Both the position numbers and the translations under genes were made by a program. The notes beneath the pieces are model-generated. The model did not search any database. It was not told where the DNA came from and saw nothing but the letters and a program-made list of their open reading frames with translations. This document shows, piece after piece, positions 56,258 to 64,000 of a DNA stretch of 64,000 bases; positions within the stretch are counted from its first letter, which is position 1, and each line of letters starts with the position of its first letter. The stretch lies in NCBI RefSeq assembly GCF_001644665.1, contig NZ_CP011393.1:1696001-1760000 (forward strand), written 5' to 3'. The stretch comes from Fervidobacterium pennivorans (lineage in GTDB: Bacteria > Thermotogota > Thermotogae > Thermotogales > Fervidobacteriaceae).

Positions 56258-57394
56258 TTGGAAAAATTGGTCAAATTGTGGGATTGGAGTAAATTCTTGC
56301 AAGATTTAGAAAAACCAGAACACACAATTTTGGGTCTGATGTCCGGAACATCTGCTGATGGACTGGATATCGCCAACGTTACTTTTAAGTACGAGGATAA
56401 TAACTTAACGTTTCAAATCAAGAAGGCGGTCACCGTTTCGTACGAAAAAGAATTTCAAAAGAGAATTTTGGAATCATACGACAAAAGATTGGCGGATGTT
56501 GAGTACGTTACCCGCATCAATTTTGAGTTGGCTAGACTTCATGCACGTATGGTGAAAGACTTAAATTTGAACTTTGATTTTATCGCATACCACGGTCAGA
56601 CTGTGTACCACTTACCTTCGGAAGGTGCGACTCTTCAGTTAGGCGAAGCCGACGTGCTTGCCGTAGAGCTGGGTAAACCTGTGGTATTTGATTTTAGAAA
56701 GAAAGACGTGGCACTTGGTGGCCAAGGTGCGCCCATAAGCGCTTATTTCGATTCTTTGTTTTTAATAAGAGACGAACAGACTGCGGTCCTCAACGTTGGT
56801 GGGATTTCTAACATAACAACGCTTAACAGTGATGGAAACCTAATAGCTTTCGATACCGGACCGGGGAATTGTCTGGTGGACTTGGTCTGTCAAAAATATT
56901 TTAATGTGAAGTACGATGTGAACGGTGAAATATCAGGTCAAGGTAACCTTGACGAGAATTTACTCAAAATCTTTATGGAACAAGACAGAGTTTACGCGGA
57001 AAAGAAGCCCCCGAAAACAACGGGTCGTGAAGTTTACAACGACGAATTCTTAAATAACGCACTTGCCAAAGCAGGGAAAATTGATTACTTGGACTTACTA
57101 AGAACACTTGTAAGGTTTACCGCACAAAGCATCGAAAAAAACATTAGATTACATGCACTTCAAGTAAAAAGATTGGTTGTTGTTGGAGGAGGTGCTTACA
57201 ATAGGACGCTAACAAATGATTTAAGAGACTTAGGTTTCGAAATCATCGTTCCAGATGAAACGCTGATCAACTTTAGAGAAGCAATCGCTATTGCACTACT
57301 TGGCGAACTCTTCTTGAGGGGACTTGCACACTATAGTACGGTCACCGGAGCTATCAAACCTTCGGTTCTTGGTAAGTTAGCACTTCCAGTTTAA
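56258..57394 (+). CDS. anmK: anhydro-N-acetylmuramic acid kinase
   Basis: AnmK opens and phosphorylates 1,6-anhydro-MurNAc to MurNAc-6-P, the substrate of MurQ. The motifs are ILGLMSGTSADGLDIANV, AYHGQTVYHLP, VVFDFRKKDVALGGQGAP with the catalytic Asp, LNVGGISNIT, FDTGPGN and VVGGGAYNRTL. The frame is open further upstream, inside the previous gene. The TTG at 56258 is chosen since GGGGGTGA precedes it by 7 bases. This gives 378 residues, the normal size. It lies between the AmiE-like and SIS genes. Confidence 0.94.
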   Translation: MEKLVKLWDWSKFLQDLEKPEHTILGLMSGTSADGLDIANVTFKYEDNNLTFQIKKAVTVSYEKEFQKRILESYDKRLADVEYVTRINFELARLHARMVKDLNLNFDFIAYHGQTVYHLPSEGATLQLGEADVLAVELGKPVVFDFRKKDVALGGQGAPISAYFDSLFLIRDEQTAVLNVGGISNITTLNSDGNLIAFDTGPGNCLVDLVCQKYFNVKYDVNGEISGQGNLDENLLKIFMEQDRVYAEKKPPKTTGREVYNDEFLNNALAKAGKIDYLDLLRTLVRFTAQSIEKNIRLHALQVKRLVVVGGGAYNRTLTNDLRDLGFEIIVPDETLINFREAIAIALLGELFLRGLAHYSTVTGAIKPSVLGKLALPV

Positions 57395-57420
57395 ATTTGA
57401 AACTTCGGAGGGATTTAAGC

Positions 57421-58356
57421 ATGTCGAGTTTCAAGACTTACGATGAAATAACGAAAGTAGGCAAGCTCTTTGAAATCGTCGATGAGTTAACACCCCCACA
57501 GTTTGAAAGTGGAAAAAGATACATATTCATAGGCTGTGGTAGTTCGTATAACGCCGGACTAATAGTATCGGAAGTTATGACCAGGTACGGTTTCACTGCA
57601 AAAGCCATAACAGCCGGTGAGGTATTGATCAAAGAAATGGTCGAAGAGTTAGTTAGTAATTTTGACCATGCCATTTTGATTTCCCGAACAGGTTTTACAA
57701 CCGAGACAGTAAAGGTTGCTGAAATGCTGAAGGGAAGGATTCGAACGCTTGGAGTCACATGCGATAAGAACACGCCGTTAGCTGCTGCTTGTGACTCAAC
57801 GTACGAACTGGATTTCGCTCATGAAGAATCCGTAATCATGACCGCAAGTTTTTCGGCAATACTTAGGCTCTTTTTGAACGCTATTAAGCAAATTGACGTC
57901 AACCCTGAAGAATATCTTAAGAAATTCGATGAAAAGACCTCCGAGCAGATAGTTTCTAACAAGAGCCATTTTGTGTTCTTGGGTTATCGAGAACGTTACT
58001 ATATGGCCAGAGAGAGTGCTTTGAAGGTCCAAGAGCTATCGCTTGATCACACCGAATTTCACGAAACACTCGAGTATCGTCACGGTCCGATCGCACTACT
58101 TTCCGAAAAATCCCACGTTGTGATTTTCTCCGAATTCCGAAATCCAAGTCCACTTGAAGAAGATTTAGCTAATGACATCATCAACCGTGGGGCGAGTGCT
58201 GAAATTATAACCTCATGCACGGACGAATCGCTTTTTGAAGTACAGGTTCTAAATTTATACAGCCAAATTCTAGGATACAAACGGGCCATACACAAAGGTC
58301 TGAACCCTGACAAACCTCACGGACTCACAAAGTTTGTCTCACTTGAAGACTTATGA
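57421..58356 (+). CDS. SIS-domain sugar isomerase, glucosamine-6-phosphate deaminase (NagB-II) type
   Basis: The 311-residue protein has two SIS domains, the layout of the isomerase half of GlmS. Motifs are FIGCGSSYNAGLIVSEVM, ISRTGFTTETVKVAEML, GVTCDKNTPLAAACD and LEYRHGPIALLS with the catalytic His region. NagB-II enzymes (as in Thermotoga, beside nagA) convert GlcN-6-P to Fru-6-P and ammonia. The same pairing with nagA is seen here. The ATG at 57421 follows GGAGGGAT; an upstream start at 57397 is rejected. Confidence 0.88.
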   Translation: MSSFKTYDEITKVGKLFEIVDELTPPQFESGKRYIFIGCGSSYNAGLIVSEVMTRYGFTAKAITAGEVLIKEMVEELVSNFDHAILISRTGFTTETVKVAEMLKGRIRTLGVTCDKNTPLAAACDSTYELDFAHEESVIMTASFSAILRLFLNAIKQIDVNPEEYLKKFDEKTSEQIVSNKSHFVFLGYRERYYMARESALKVQELSLDHTEFHETLEYRHGPIALLSEKSHVVIFSEFRNPSPLEEDLANDIINRGASAEIITSCTDESLFEVQVLNLYSQILGYKRAIHKGLNPDKPHGLTKFVSLEDL

Positions 58357-58390
58357 ATAAATCAAAAATTCGATGAAAAGGAGTGAACAT

Positions 58391-59446
58391 ATGATAATTG
58401 AAAACGTGCTGATAGTAGATCCGTTGGACGGTGAATACGTAGGCAGTGTGGAGTTTGAAGACGTAATTTTAGACGTTAAGAAATCAAATAAATCAACTTA
58501 TGATAATATCCTCATGCCAGCGTTTGTTGATCCACATATACATGGGATAAAAGGTATCGACACGATGACGGCTTCACAAGAAGATTTCAAAAAGTTCAAA
58601 GAATTCGAAGCTCTGGAAGGAGTTTGGTATTTTCAACCAACAACAGTTACATGCCCTTTAACCAAATTGAGTGAAATTAACCTTCCTTCGGACTTGAAAC
58701 TGCACATAGAAGGCCCGTTCATAGCCAGTAAAAGAAAAGGCGCACACAACGAAGCGTATATTCAACCGCCACCAAGGGATGTTCATGAACTTGAAAGATA
58801 TCTTCCTTTATCCTACATTGGAATGATAACCGTTGCTCCGGAATACGACACCTTTATGGAATTTGCCAGAAGCTGTGAAGTGAAAGGCATCAGAATATCG
58901 TTGGGGCATTCCGATGCGACTTTTGAGCAGGTCAAATCGGCGTTTGAGAATGGTTTCAAAAGGATCACACACTTTCCAAATGCACTCAGCCCGCTACATC
59001 ACAGAGAACTCGGTGTGACAGGTGCAGGATTGTTGTTGGATTTCACACTAGAGATTATAGCAGACGGCATTCATTGTTCACCAGATTTTGTGAGATTGGT
59101 TTACAAAATCAAAGGTGCACAGCGAATAATACTTGTAACAGATAGCATAAGTGCAGCCGGACTAAAGGATGGCAGTTACATGCTTGGAGACCTGCATGTA
59201 AGAGTTGAGAACGGTATAGCTAAACTCCACGACGGAACGTTGGCTGGAAGCACTTTGAGATTTTCTGAGGCTATAAAGAACTTTGTGAAGTTCACGGATT
59301 GTTCGCTAAAAGAATTAGCCATGGTCAGTTCATACAACGCCTGCAAAGACCTGAATTTGAACGGTGGCAGGATAAAAAAAGGACACCCCGCAAAGCTAAT
59401 CCTACTTGATAAAGATTTGAACATCAAGAAGGTCTGGAATTTCTGA
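58391..59446 (+). CDS. nagA: N-acetylglucosamine-6-phosphate deacetylase
   Basis: NagA removes acetate from GlcNAc-6-P. The amidohydrolase barrel shows PAFVDPHIHGIKG, LHIEGPFIASKRKGAHN, GHSDATFEQV, THFPNALSPLHHRELG and VTDSISAAG with the catalytic Asp. The length is 351 residues, slightly shorter than E. coli NagA. The ATG at 58391 follows AAGGAGTGA. It is the last gene of the operon and the common exit for MurQ, NanE and GlcNAc-kinase products. Confidence 0.94.
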   Translation: MIIENVLIVDPLDGEYVGSVEFEDVILDVKKSNKSTYDNILMPAFVDPHIHGIKGIDTMTASQEDFKKFKEFEALEGVWYFQPTTVTCPLTKLSEINLPSDLKLHIEGPFIASKRKGAHNEAYIQPPPRDVHELERYLPLSYIGMITVAPEYDTFMEFARSCEVKGIRISLGHSDATFEQVKSAFENGFKRITHFPNALSPLHHRELGVTGAGLLLDFTLEIIADGIHCSPDFVRLVYKIKGAQRIILVTDSISAAGLKDGSYMLGDLHVRVENGIAKLHDGTLAGSTLRFSEAIKNFVKFTDCSLKELAMVSSYNACKDLNLNGGRIKKGHPAKLILLDKDLNIKKVWNF

Positions 59447-59516
59447 GTGGTGTGAGTTATAATTTATTGTAGACTTGGTAAATAAATTGGAAAAACAGCA
59501 AACGGGGGGAATTTCG

Positions 59517-59723
59517 ATGCCAGCAGGATGTCCATCTTTGGAAAAGAACCTCAAAAATTGTACCTGCACATACCTTTCGTGTGATAAACGAGGAAAGTGT
59601 TGCGAGTGCGTGGCATACCACAGAAGCCTCGGAGAAATCCCGGGTTGCTTTTTCACCAAAGAAGGAGAGCGCACTTGGGATAGGTCTATAGAAAACTTCA
59701 TCAGGGATAGGGGAAGAAAATAA
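59517..59723 (+). CDS. small Cys-rich protein, DUF6485-like
   Basis: The 68-residue protein has eight Cys residues in the pattern CPSLEKNLKNCTCTYLSC, then CCECVAYH and a last C near GEIPGC. It probably binds a metal or Fe-S centre. The function is unknown. The ATG at 59517 follows a long CGGGGGGAA site, and the frame opens 14 codons earlier without one. A TATAAT at 59458-59463 may be a -10. Its stop overlaps the MoxR ATG (TAATG). Confidence 0.75.
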   Translation: MPAGCPSLEKNLKNCTCTYLSCDKRGKCCECVAYHRSLGEIPGCFFTKEGERTWDRSIENFIRDRGRK

Positions 59724-60667
59724 TGGAGAAAACTCAAAAGAAGTTGCACGAAAGAGTTATCGAAAACGTTGAGAAAGTTATCAAGGGCAAAAGTGAGCAG
59801 ATAAAAATCGTGCTCGCTGCCATGTATGCGGGCGGTCACGTTCTGTTGGAAGACGTTCCCGGTGTTGGTAAAACCATACTTGCCCGGTCACTTGCAATAT
59901 CTCTTGGCCTTAACTTTAAGCGCGTACAATTCACACCAGATTTACTTCCCACGGATTTGACAGGTTTGTCAATTTACGACAGGAAGACGGAAACGTTTGT
60001 TTTTAGAGAAGGCCCTGTATTTACCGATATTCTTTTAGCTGATGAAATCAACCGTGCTACACCAAGAACGCAATCGGCACTATTAGAGGCTATGGCGGAA
60101 AGGCAGGTCACGGTGGATGGTGTAACACATAAATTGTCAAACAACTTCTTCGTAATAGCGACACAAAATCCAATAGAATACGAAGGAACTTTTCCGCTTC
60201 CGGAAGCCCAGCTAGATAGATTTACAATAAGAATAAGTCTTGGGTATCCTGACAAAGAAAGCGAGATGGAAATCCTTGAATCTCAAAAAGTGAGGCATCC
60301 CATTGATGAATTGAAAGCGGTTGGAACATCAGAAGAATTTTCGAACGAGAAACTTAGAGTTAGAGAAGTCAAGATAAGTCAAGAAGTCAAGGAATACATC
60401 GTAAATATCGTCGATGCAACAAGGCGTCATGAATCGCTTAAGTATGGTTCGAGTCCGAGAGGAAGCCTTGCATTAATGCATGTCAGCATGGCGTGGGCGT
60501 ATATCAACGGAAGGGACTTCGTGCTTCCAGATGATGTGAAGAAAGTAGCCCCATATGTTTTGATTCATAGAATTATTCAAAACACGGAATCGAAGATTCT
60601 AAGAGAAGCAAAAGAAGACATTCTAAACGACATTCTTGAAAAAGTACCGGTTGTTGTGGAAAAATAA
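59723..60667 (+). CDS. MoxR-family AAA+ ATPase
   Basis: The 314-residue AAA+ protein has Walker A EDVPGVGKTILARS (near residue 43), LPTDLTGLSIYD, Walker B LLADEINRATPRTQSALLEAM and IATQNPIEYEGTFPLPEAQLDRF for the sensor 1 region. MoxR ATPases act as chaperones for metal-enzyme or envelope complexes with DUF58 proteins. The partner genes here lie on the opposite strand. The ATG overlaps the stop of the preceding Cys-rich gene. Confidence 0.93.
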   Translation: MEKTQKKLHERVIENVEKVIKGKSEQIKIVLAAMYAGGHVLLEDVPGVGKTILARSLAISLGLNFKRVQFTPDLLPTDLTGLSIYDRKTETFVFREGPVFTDILLADEINRATPRTQSALLEAMAERQVTVDGVTHKLSNNFFVIATQNPIEYEGTFPLPEAQLDRFTIRISLGYPDKESEMEILESQKVRHPIDELKAVGTSEEFSNEKLRVREVKISQEVKEYIVNIVDATRRHESLKYGSSPRGSLALMHVSMAWAYINGRDFVLPDDVKKVAPYVLIHRIIQNTESKILREAKEDILNDILEKVPVVVEK

Positions 60668-60668
60668 A

Positions 60669-62129
60669 TCATTTGTCTTGCTTTGAAAGTATTCGTTGAA
60701 ACAATTTATCTGCGTGTTCAACAAGCTTGATGAAGTCCGACTTTATGTTCTCTATATCTTTTTGCGTTACCTCTATCTTAAACGCATACTCCACATCGAC
60801 GTACTTGACAGTTAAATCCCTGAGTTCTGGAATATCAAACTTATCCAAAAGTTCATAAGGCGTTAAATGGTCGAGACCTTTGAAGAGATTTTGCCTAACA
60901 AAATGGTATGCATGGTGCACAAACTCGGCCCCAGAAAGAGTGAGAATTTCGTCGTACGAAAGATGGGTTTGATAGACTACTGGTTGATTTACAAGCGTAT
61001 TCTCGGTTTGTTCTTCCTCGGTAGTTTTTTGAATTAGGAAATCGTAGTACAGCTTTCCAAGAAGTAATACGGCAAAAAGGCCTGAAACAGTTGCCAAAAT
61101 CTGGAAAATGAAAAGAGCGTGATCAAAATTGGTTTTAGGTGAGGTTGCTGATGTTCTTACTTCTTCTGGGATAACTACACTCGTTGCATGACCTTGTTGG
61201 TAAGACGAATTACCAGCCATAGATTCAGATTCCAATGTGCCTTGTGACTTTAGATTGCCGATGATATCAAAAATCGTGGGGGCAAGCACAAACATGAAAA
61301 AGAGCAAAACAACCACAGTAACCCAAAAACTGGAAATTATCGACCTTCTTTGGTCTTTCGGAGCCTTCATTGTGATAGTTAAAACATAGAGCAAACCTAT
61401 CGTTATAGCTACCATCGACAAAGTTTCTAACAACTTGAATAATCTCTCTCTTGCTAAATTTTCTATTTTCTCAACGAAACTTGGATTGTTGCCCTCAGCA
61501 GTTTCAGATACTTGATTGGAAAGATTCTTACTACCGTTAACTGGAACTCTTATGGTGTACTCTTCTTTTTGCTGGGCAGAATTCTCAGATACAGCACCTT
61601 CTCTCGATTGCACTACCTTGACTATGTCAAATCTCACATCAGGGAGTGGTAGTAAAAGGAATACAACGAATATAACTATAATGAGACTCACCTTTTTCGC
61701 ACGCAATTTGTCCTCGAAAATGTTCTTGAATTGCGGAAGGTCTGCAAAATTAAGTAGCACGAAGGAAATGACGAAGATGAAAGACAGATAATGGTTAAAA
61801 AATGCCAGCGCTGAAAAATAAAGTGCTGTCGTCAACCATCTGTTTTGAATCCGCTCTTTAATGCTTAAAGCCAAAAGAACTATCACGAATAGATATTTTA
61901 TGGAATCTGTTTTAAAAAAAGAAAGTGCGTACAGTGCTGAAAGAGCAAGAAAAATTCGAGAGATTATTTTAGATTTCAATAGAGCGTAAATAGCAAGCAA
62001 CATGGTGAGGACCCAAAAATGCAAGTCCCCAAACAGTTCAGCACTTGGCATAGTTAACGAAAGGATTATCGAGGCCAAAATTAATATATTTCTTAGTGTT
62101 TCATTCATCTTCTTGTACTTTCCCATCAT
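60669..62129 (-). CDS. membrane protein with DUF4129-like C-terminus
   Basis: The 486-residue protein has an N-terminal block of about six to seven hydrophobic helices, a charged periplasmic or linker region, and two more helices near 225-295 and 335-365. A C-terminal soluble part of about 110 residues (AEFVHHAYHFVRQNLF ... HLTPYELLDKF) resembles DUF4129. This is a degenerate form of the transglutaminase-like membrane partner of MoxR/DUF58; no transglutaminase Cys is seen. It follows the DUF58 gene by 22 bases. ATG 62129 or 62126 are both possible. Confidence 0.75.
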   Translation of the reverse strand: MMGKYKKMNETLRNILILASIILSLTMPSAELFGDLHFWVLTMLLAIYALLKSKIISRIFLALSALYALSFFKTDSIKYLFVIVLLALSIKERIQNRWLTTALYFSALAFFNHYLSFIFVISFVLLNFADLPQFKNIFEDKLRAKKVSLIIVIFVVFLLLPLPDVRFDIVKVVQSREGAVSENSAQQKEEYTIRVPVNGSKNLSNQVSETAEGNNPSFVEKIENLARERLFKLLETLSMVAITIGLLYVLTITMKAPKDQRRSIISSFWVTVVVLLFFMFVLAPTIFDIIGNLKSQGTLESESMAGNSSYQQGHATSVVIPEEVRTSATSPKTNFDHALFIFQILATVSGLFAVLLLGKLYYDFLIQKTTEEEQTENTLVNQPVVYQTHLSYDEILTLSGAEFVHHAYHFVRQNLFKGLDHLTPYELLDKFDIPELRDLTVKYVDVEYAFKIEVTQKDIENIKSDFIKLVEHADKLFQRILSKQDK

Positions 62130-62151
62130 TTCACCTCAGTTAAGTTCTGAA

Positions 62152-63435
62152 CTAAATCTGTGCACTGTCCGTGAGTTTCAATAAGCCTTCCATAAAGCTC
62201 GTATTTTCATGCCACACTTGAACGATAACATTTTCTTCCCGCAAGACCTTCGCGTACTGGTACAATTCCCTTATTTCAATCGGAACGTCAAAATACGACT
62301 TGAACTTCTTACTCGTTGCCTCTCTGTATCCATATGGCATAATCAAAACGATAACTCTTCCGCACCTTGTCCTTAATCTCAGCAGGCGGTCAACCTCAGA
62401 CTTTGTTAAGAACATACCTATTAACAAGACCGTATCCGTTGGTTGAACAACATCTATGACGTGCTCTAAGAGTTCAGAAGTGTACTGTTCATTTTCGAGT
62501 GTTCCTTCGACTTCCGCCAAGTAATCGAAGTAAAGTACGTAATCTGCAAATGAAAGGTCGTACGTCCCCTTTGCATGAGATATCAGCAAATTAGTTTTTT
62601 CGTGCCTGTCAGAGAAGTACTTAAGTAGTCCTGCAGTCGCTTTTATTGCTTCTTCTTGGTACTTTTTGTGTATGAACTCCCAAGCCGCTTTTGAATATAT
62701 GCCAGCAGGAAGATTTAAATCGAGCAGGATGAAATTTCTTGTAGTCCCTGCGTATTCGTATTCTTTAACCATCAATTCTCCCATCTTGGCACTTTGCTTC
62801 CAGTGGATCCTGTTTAGCGGCTCGCGCTCGTACTCTCGCACGTTTCTGATGTACGAGATATCTTCAACAAGCTTGTGTTTACTCTTCACAACAGGGAGCA
62901 TTTCCAAAATCCTTTCCACTTCAGCTTCAGCGTGTTCAAGTCTTGGAAAGACCTTGACTTTGAAAGGCATCGGTTCTGTGATCATAATCTGAAATAGCCG
63001 TGTGAAACTCTCGATTTTTATCGTGTAATAGCCCAAATCTTTCGTTCCACGTGTTCCAAAGAACGTGTCAAATGCAAGTGAAACGCGTTCATTAGAATTT
63101 ATGACAAGACGCACAGGAGCTTTCTTAACAACTGCTGGCGGAACAACTTCTACGGTCAGTGCCTTTTTACTTTCGGAAGAGATTGTTATCACTACATCAA
63201 ATCGTTCATTGATAAACACACGCGTTCTTCCAGTAACGTTGGTTTTCAGGGCTTTGGAATGGAATTTTAGGGCCAAATAATCAAAAATCAGCCAACCTGA
63301 TAAAATATCAAGTAACCACACGTATTTGTTGTAAACAAAAGCGCTCAGAAAAATGGAAAGAATGATTATAACATAAAACGCCGGACTCACCTTTGACCAT
63401 GTTCTTCGATTTTCCTTCTTTTCCGTGCTTTTCAT
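62152..63435 (-). CDS. DUF58-family protein
   Basis: The 427-residue protein has two membrane helices at about 17-35 and 39-55, then a beta-rich part. The DUF58 signature REPLNRIHWKQSAKMGELMVKE lies near residue 210, and a vWA-like domain follows. DUF58 proteins work with MoxR ATPases. The ATG at 63435 is chosen, although GTG 63444 is also possible. It forms an operon with the DUF4129-like gene and is opposed to the MoxR gene. Confidence 0.88.
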   Translation of the reverse strand: MKSTEKKENRRTWSKVSPAFYVIIILSIFLSAFVYNKYVWLLDILSGWLIFDYLALKFHSKALKTNVTGRTRVFINERFDVVITISSESKKALTVEVVPPAVVKKAPVRLVINSNERVSLAFDTFFGTRGTKDLGYYTIKIESFTRLFQIMITEPMPFKVKVFPRLEHAEAEVERILEMLPVVKSKHKLVEDISYIRNVREYEREPLNRIHWKQSAKMGELMVKEYEYAGTTRNFILLDLNLPAGIYSKAAWEFIHKKYQEEAIKATAGLLKYFSDRHEKTNLLISHAKGTYDLSFADYVLYFDYLAEVEGTLENEQYTSELLEHVIDVVQPTDTVLLIGMFLTKSEVDRLLRLRTRCGRVIVLIMPYGYREATSKKFKSYFDVPIEIRELYQYAKVLREENVIVQVWHENTSFMEGLLKLTDSAQI

Positions 63436-63600
63436 ATCCTCCACAACCTCGCGTCAAGCTATTATTTGTACATTTCTAATGATATTAAACCACGATTTTT
63501 TGAAAAGTTCAAACCGACATAATAAATAAGTTTTCGCCACAGATGGGAGTATAATAGTGATAAAGAATAGTTTGCGCAAATCACATTTCAACGTTGCGTG

Positions 63601-63620
63601 GTGACTCATATATTAGTCAC
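63601..63620. promoter_or_regulatory. palindrome in the leader of the WD40 gene
   Basis: GTGACT-CATATATT-AGTCAC is a perfect 6-bp inverted repeat just before the ribosome site AAAGGAAGTGA. TATAAT at 63550-63555 could be a -10. It may be an operator or a small leader hairpin. Confidence 0.35.
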
Positions 63621-63635
63621 AAAGGAAGTGAAAGT

Positions 63636-64000
63636 TTGAAAGCTATTCTCTTCTATATCGGATTATTCAGTGTCTTATTCTTTGAAATGTTCCAGAATGT
63701 AGTTTTTACATTAGACTTTACTCTTTACGGTCACAGCTCTGCGGTTTGGGATTTGAAAATCGATAACGACAAGCTTTATTCAGTTGGTGCAGATGGAACA
63801 CTAAAAGTGTGGAACAAAGAGCTCCTGCCACTACAGAGTATCACAACTCACGGTAGTTGGGCAAGGTGCGTTGCCGTTAACGACAAATACGTTGCTGTAG
63901 GAGGCTATAAGCCTGATAACATGATCAAGGTTTACGACAAACATACGATGAAGCTACTCCACACTCTGAAAGGGCACGCTGGATCGGTCTTTTCTCTCAA
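63636..64000 (+). CDS. WD40-repeat protein, N-terminal part (runs off the window)
   Basis: Translation starts at TTG, after AAAGGAAGTGA. A signal peptide or membrane anchor is likely in the first 25 residues (AILFYIGLFSVLFFEMF). WD40-type blades then follow: LYGHSSAVWDLKI ... LKVWN, a second blade, and LLHTLKGHAGSVFSL at the window edge. Such beta propellers serve as protein-binding platforms. The protein continues past 64000, so its length and other domains are unknown. Confidence 0.85.
   Translation, partial: MKAILFYIGLFSVLFFEMFQNVVFTLDFTLYGHSSAVWDLKIDNDKLYSVGADGTLKVWNKELLPLQSITTHGSWARCVAVNDKYVAVGGYKPDNMIKVYDKHTMKLLHTLKGHAGSVFSL

Overview
The window looks like a chromosome segment of a thermophilic member of the Thermotogota, most likely Fervidobacterium or a close relative. 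This is inferred from gene content and protein style (AT-rich DNA, very tight operons, strong AAGGAGGTGA-type ribosome sites, TTG and GTG starts, an Omp85 outer-membrane assembly protein, FliW-CsrA, many sugar/oligopeptide ABC transporters, a lone Ogg2-type glycosylase). No database search was possible, so the genus is a judgement.

Bases 1-18.5 kb are mostly housekeeping genes on the + strand: the end of a SurA/PrsA-like foldase, a K+ channel, mtnA, serS, dxs, an Asp23 protein, a DAK2/FakA-like protein, an RseC-like protein, a lipase-like hydrolase, fliW-csrA-gatC-yraN-smpB, deoC, then (after an IS6-like insertion sequence) a DRTGG / PHP / HATPase trio, bamA, an 8-oxoguanine glycosylase and a glutamate formimidoyltransferase. 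An aldo/keto reductase follows.

Bases 19.7-34.4 kb form a carbohydrate locus: a GH38 alpha-mannosidase on the - strand, divergent from an operon with nanE (ManNAc-6-P epimerase), an FAD oxidoreductase, a MalEFG-type ABC importer, a secreted GHL10 glycoside-hydrolase-like protein broken by one in-frame TAG, a DUF4127 protein, a ROK sugar kinase and an RpiR/SIS regulator. A palindrome sits between the likely -35 and -10 of this operon.

Bases 35.0-59.4 kb look like a nearly complete peptidoglycan-fragment scavenging and recycling island. It holds a secreted SpoIID-type protein, two oligopeptide-type ABC importers, and on the - strand namZ (exo-N-acetylmuramidase, DUF1343), nagZ, murQ, a GntR/UTRA regulator and a BadF-type amino-sugar kinase. 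After the second importer come an AmiE-like serine hydrolase, anmK, an SIS-type glucosamine-6-P deaminase and nagA. NamZ, NagZ and the AmiE-like enzyme lack visible signal peptides, unlike the secreted Bacillus versions, so the fragments are probably imported whole and dismantled inside. All routes, including NanE, meet at GlcNAc-6-P and exit through NagA and the deaminase to fructose-6-P. An IS110 element with a candidate bridge RNA interrupts the second importer operon.

Bases 59.5-64 kb carry a small Cys-rich protein, a MoxR ATPase converging on a DUF58 / DUF4129-like membrane pair, and the start of a WD40-repeat protein. No tRNA, rRNA or CRISPR array was recognised.
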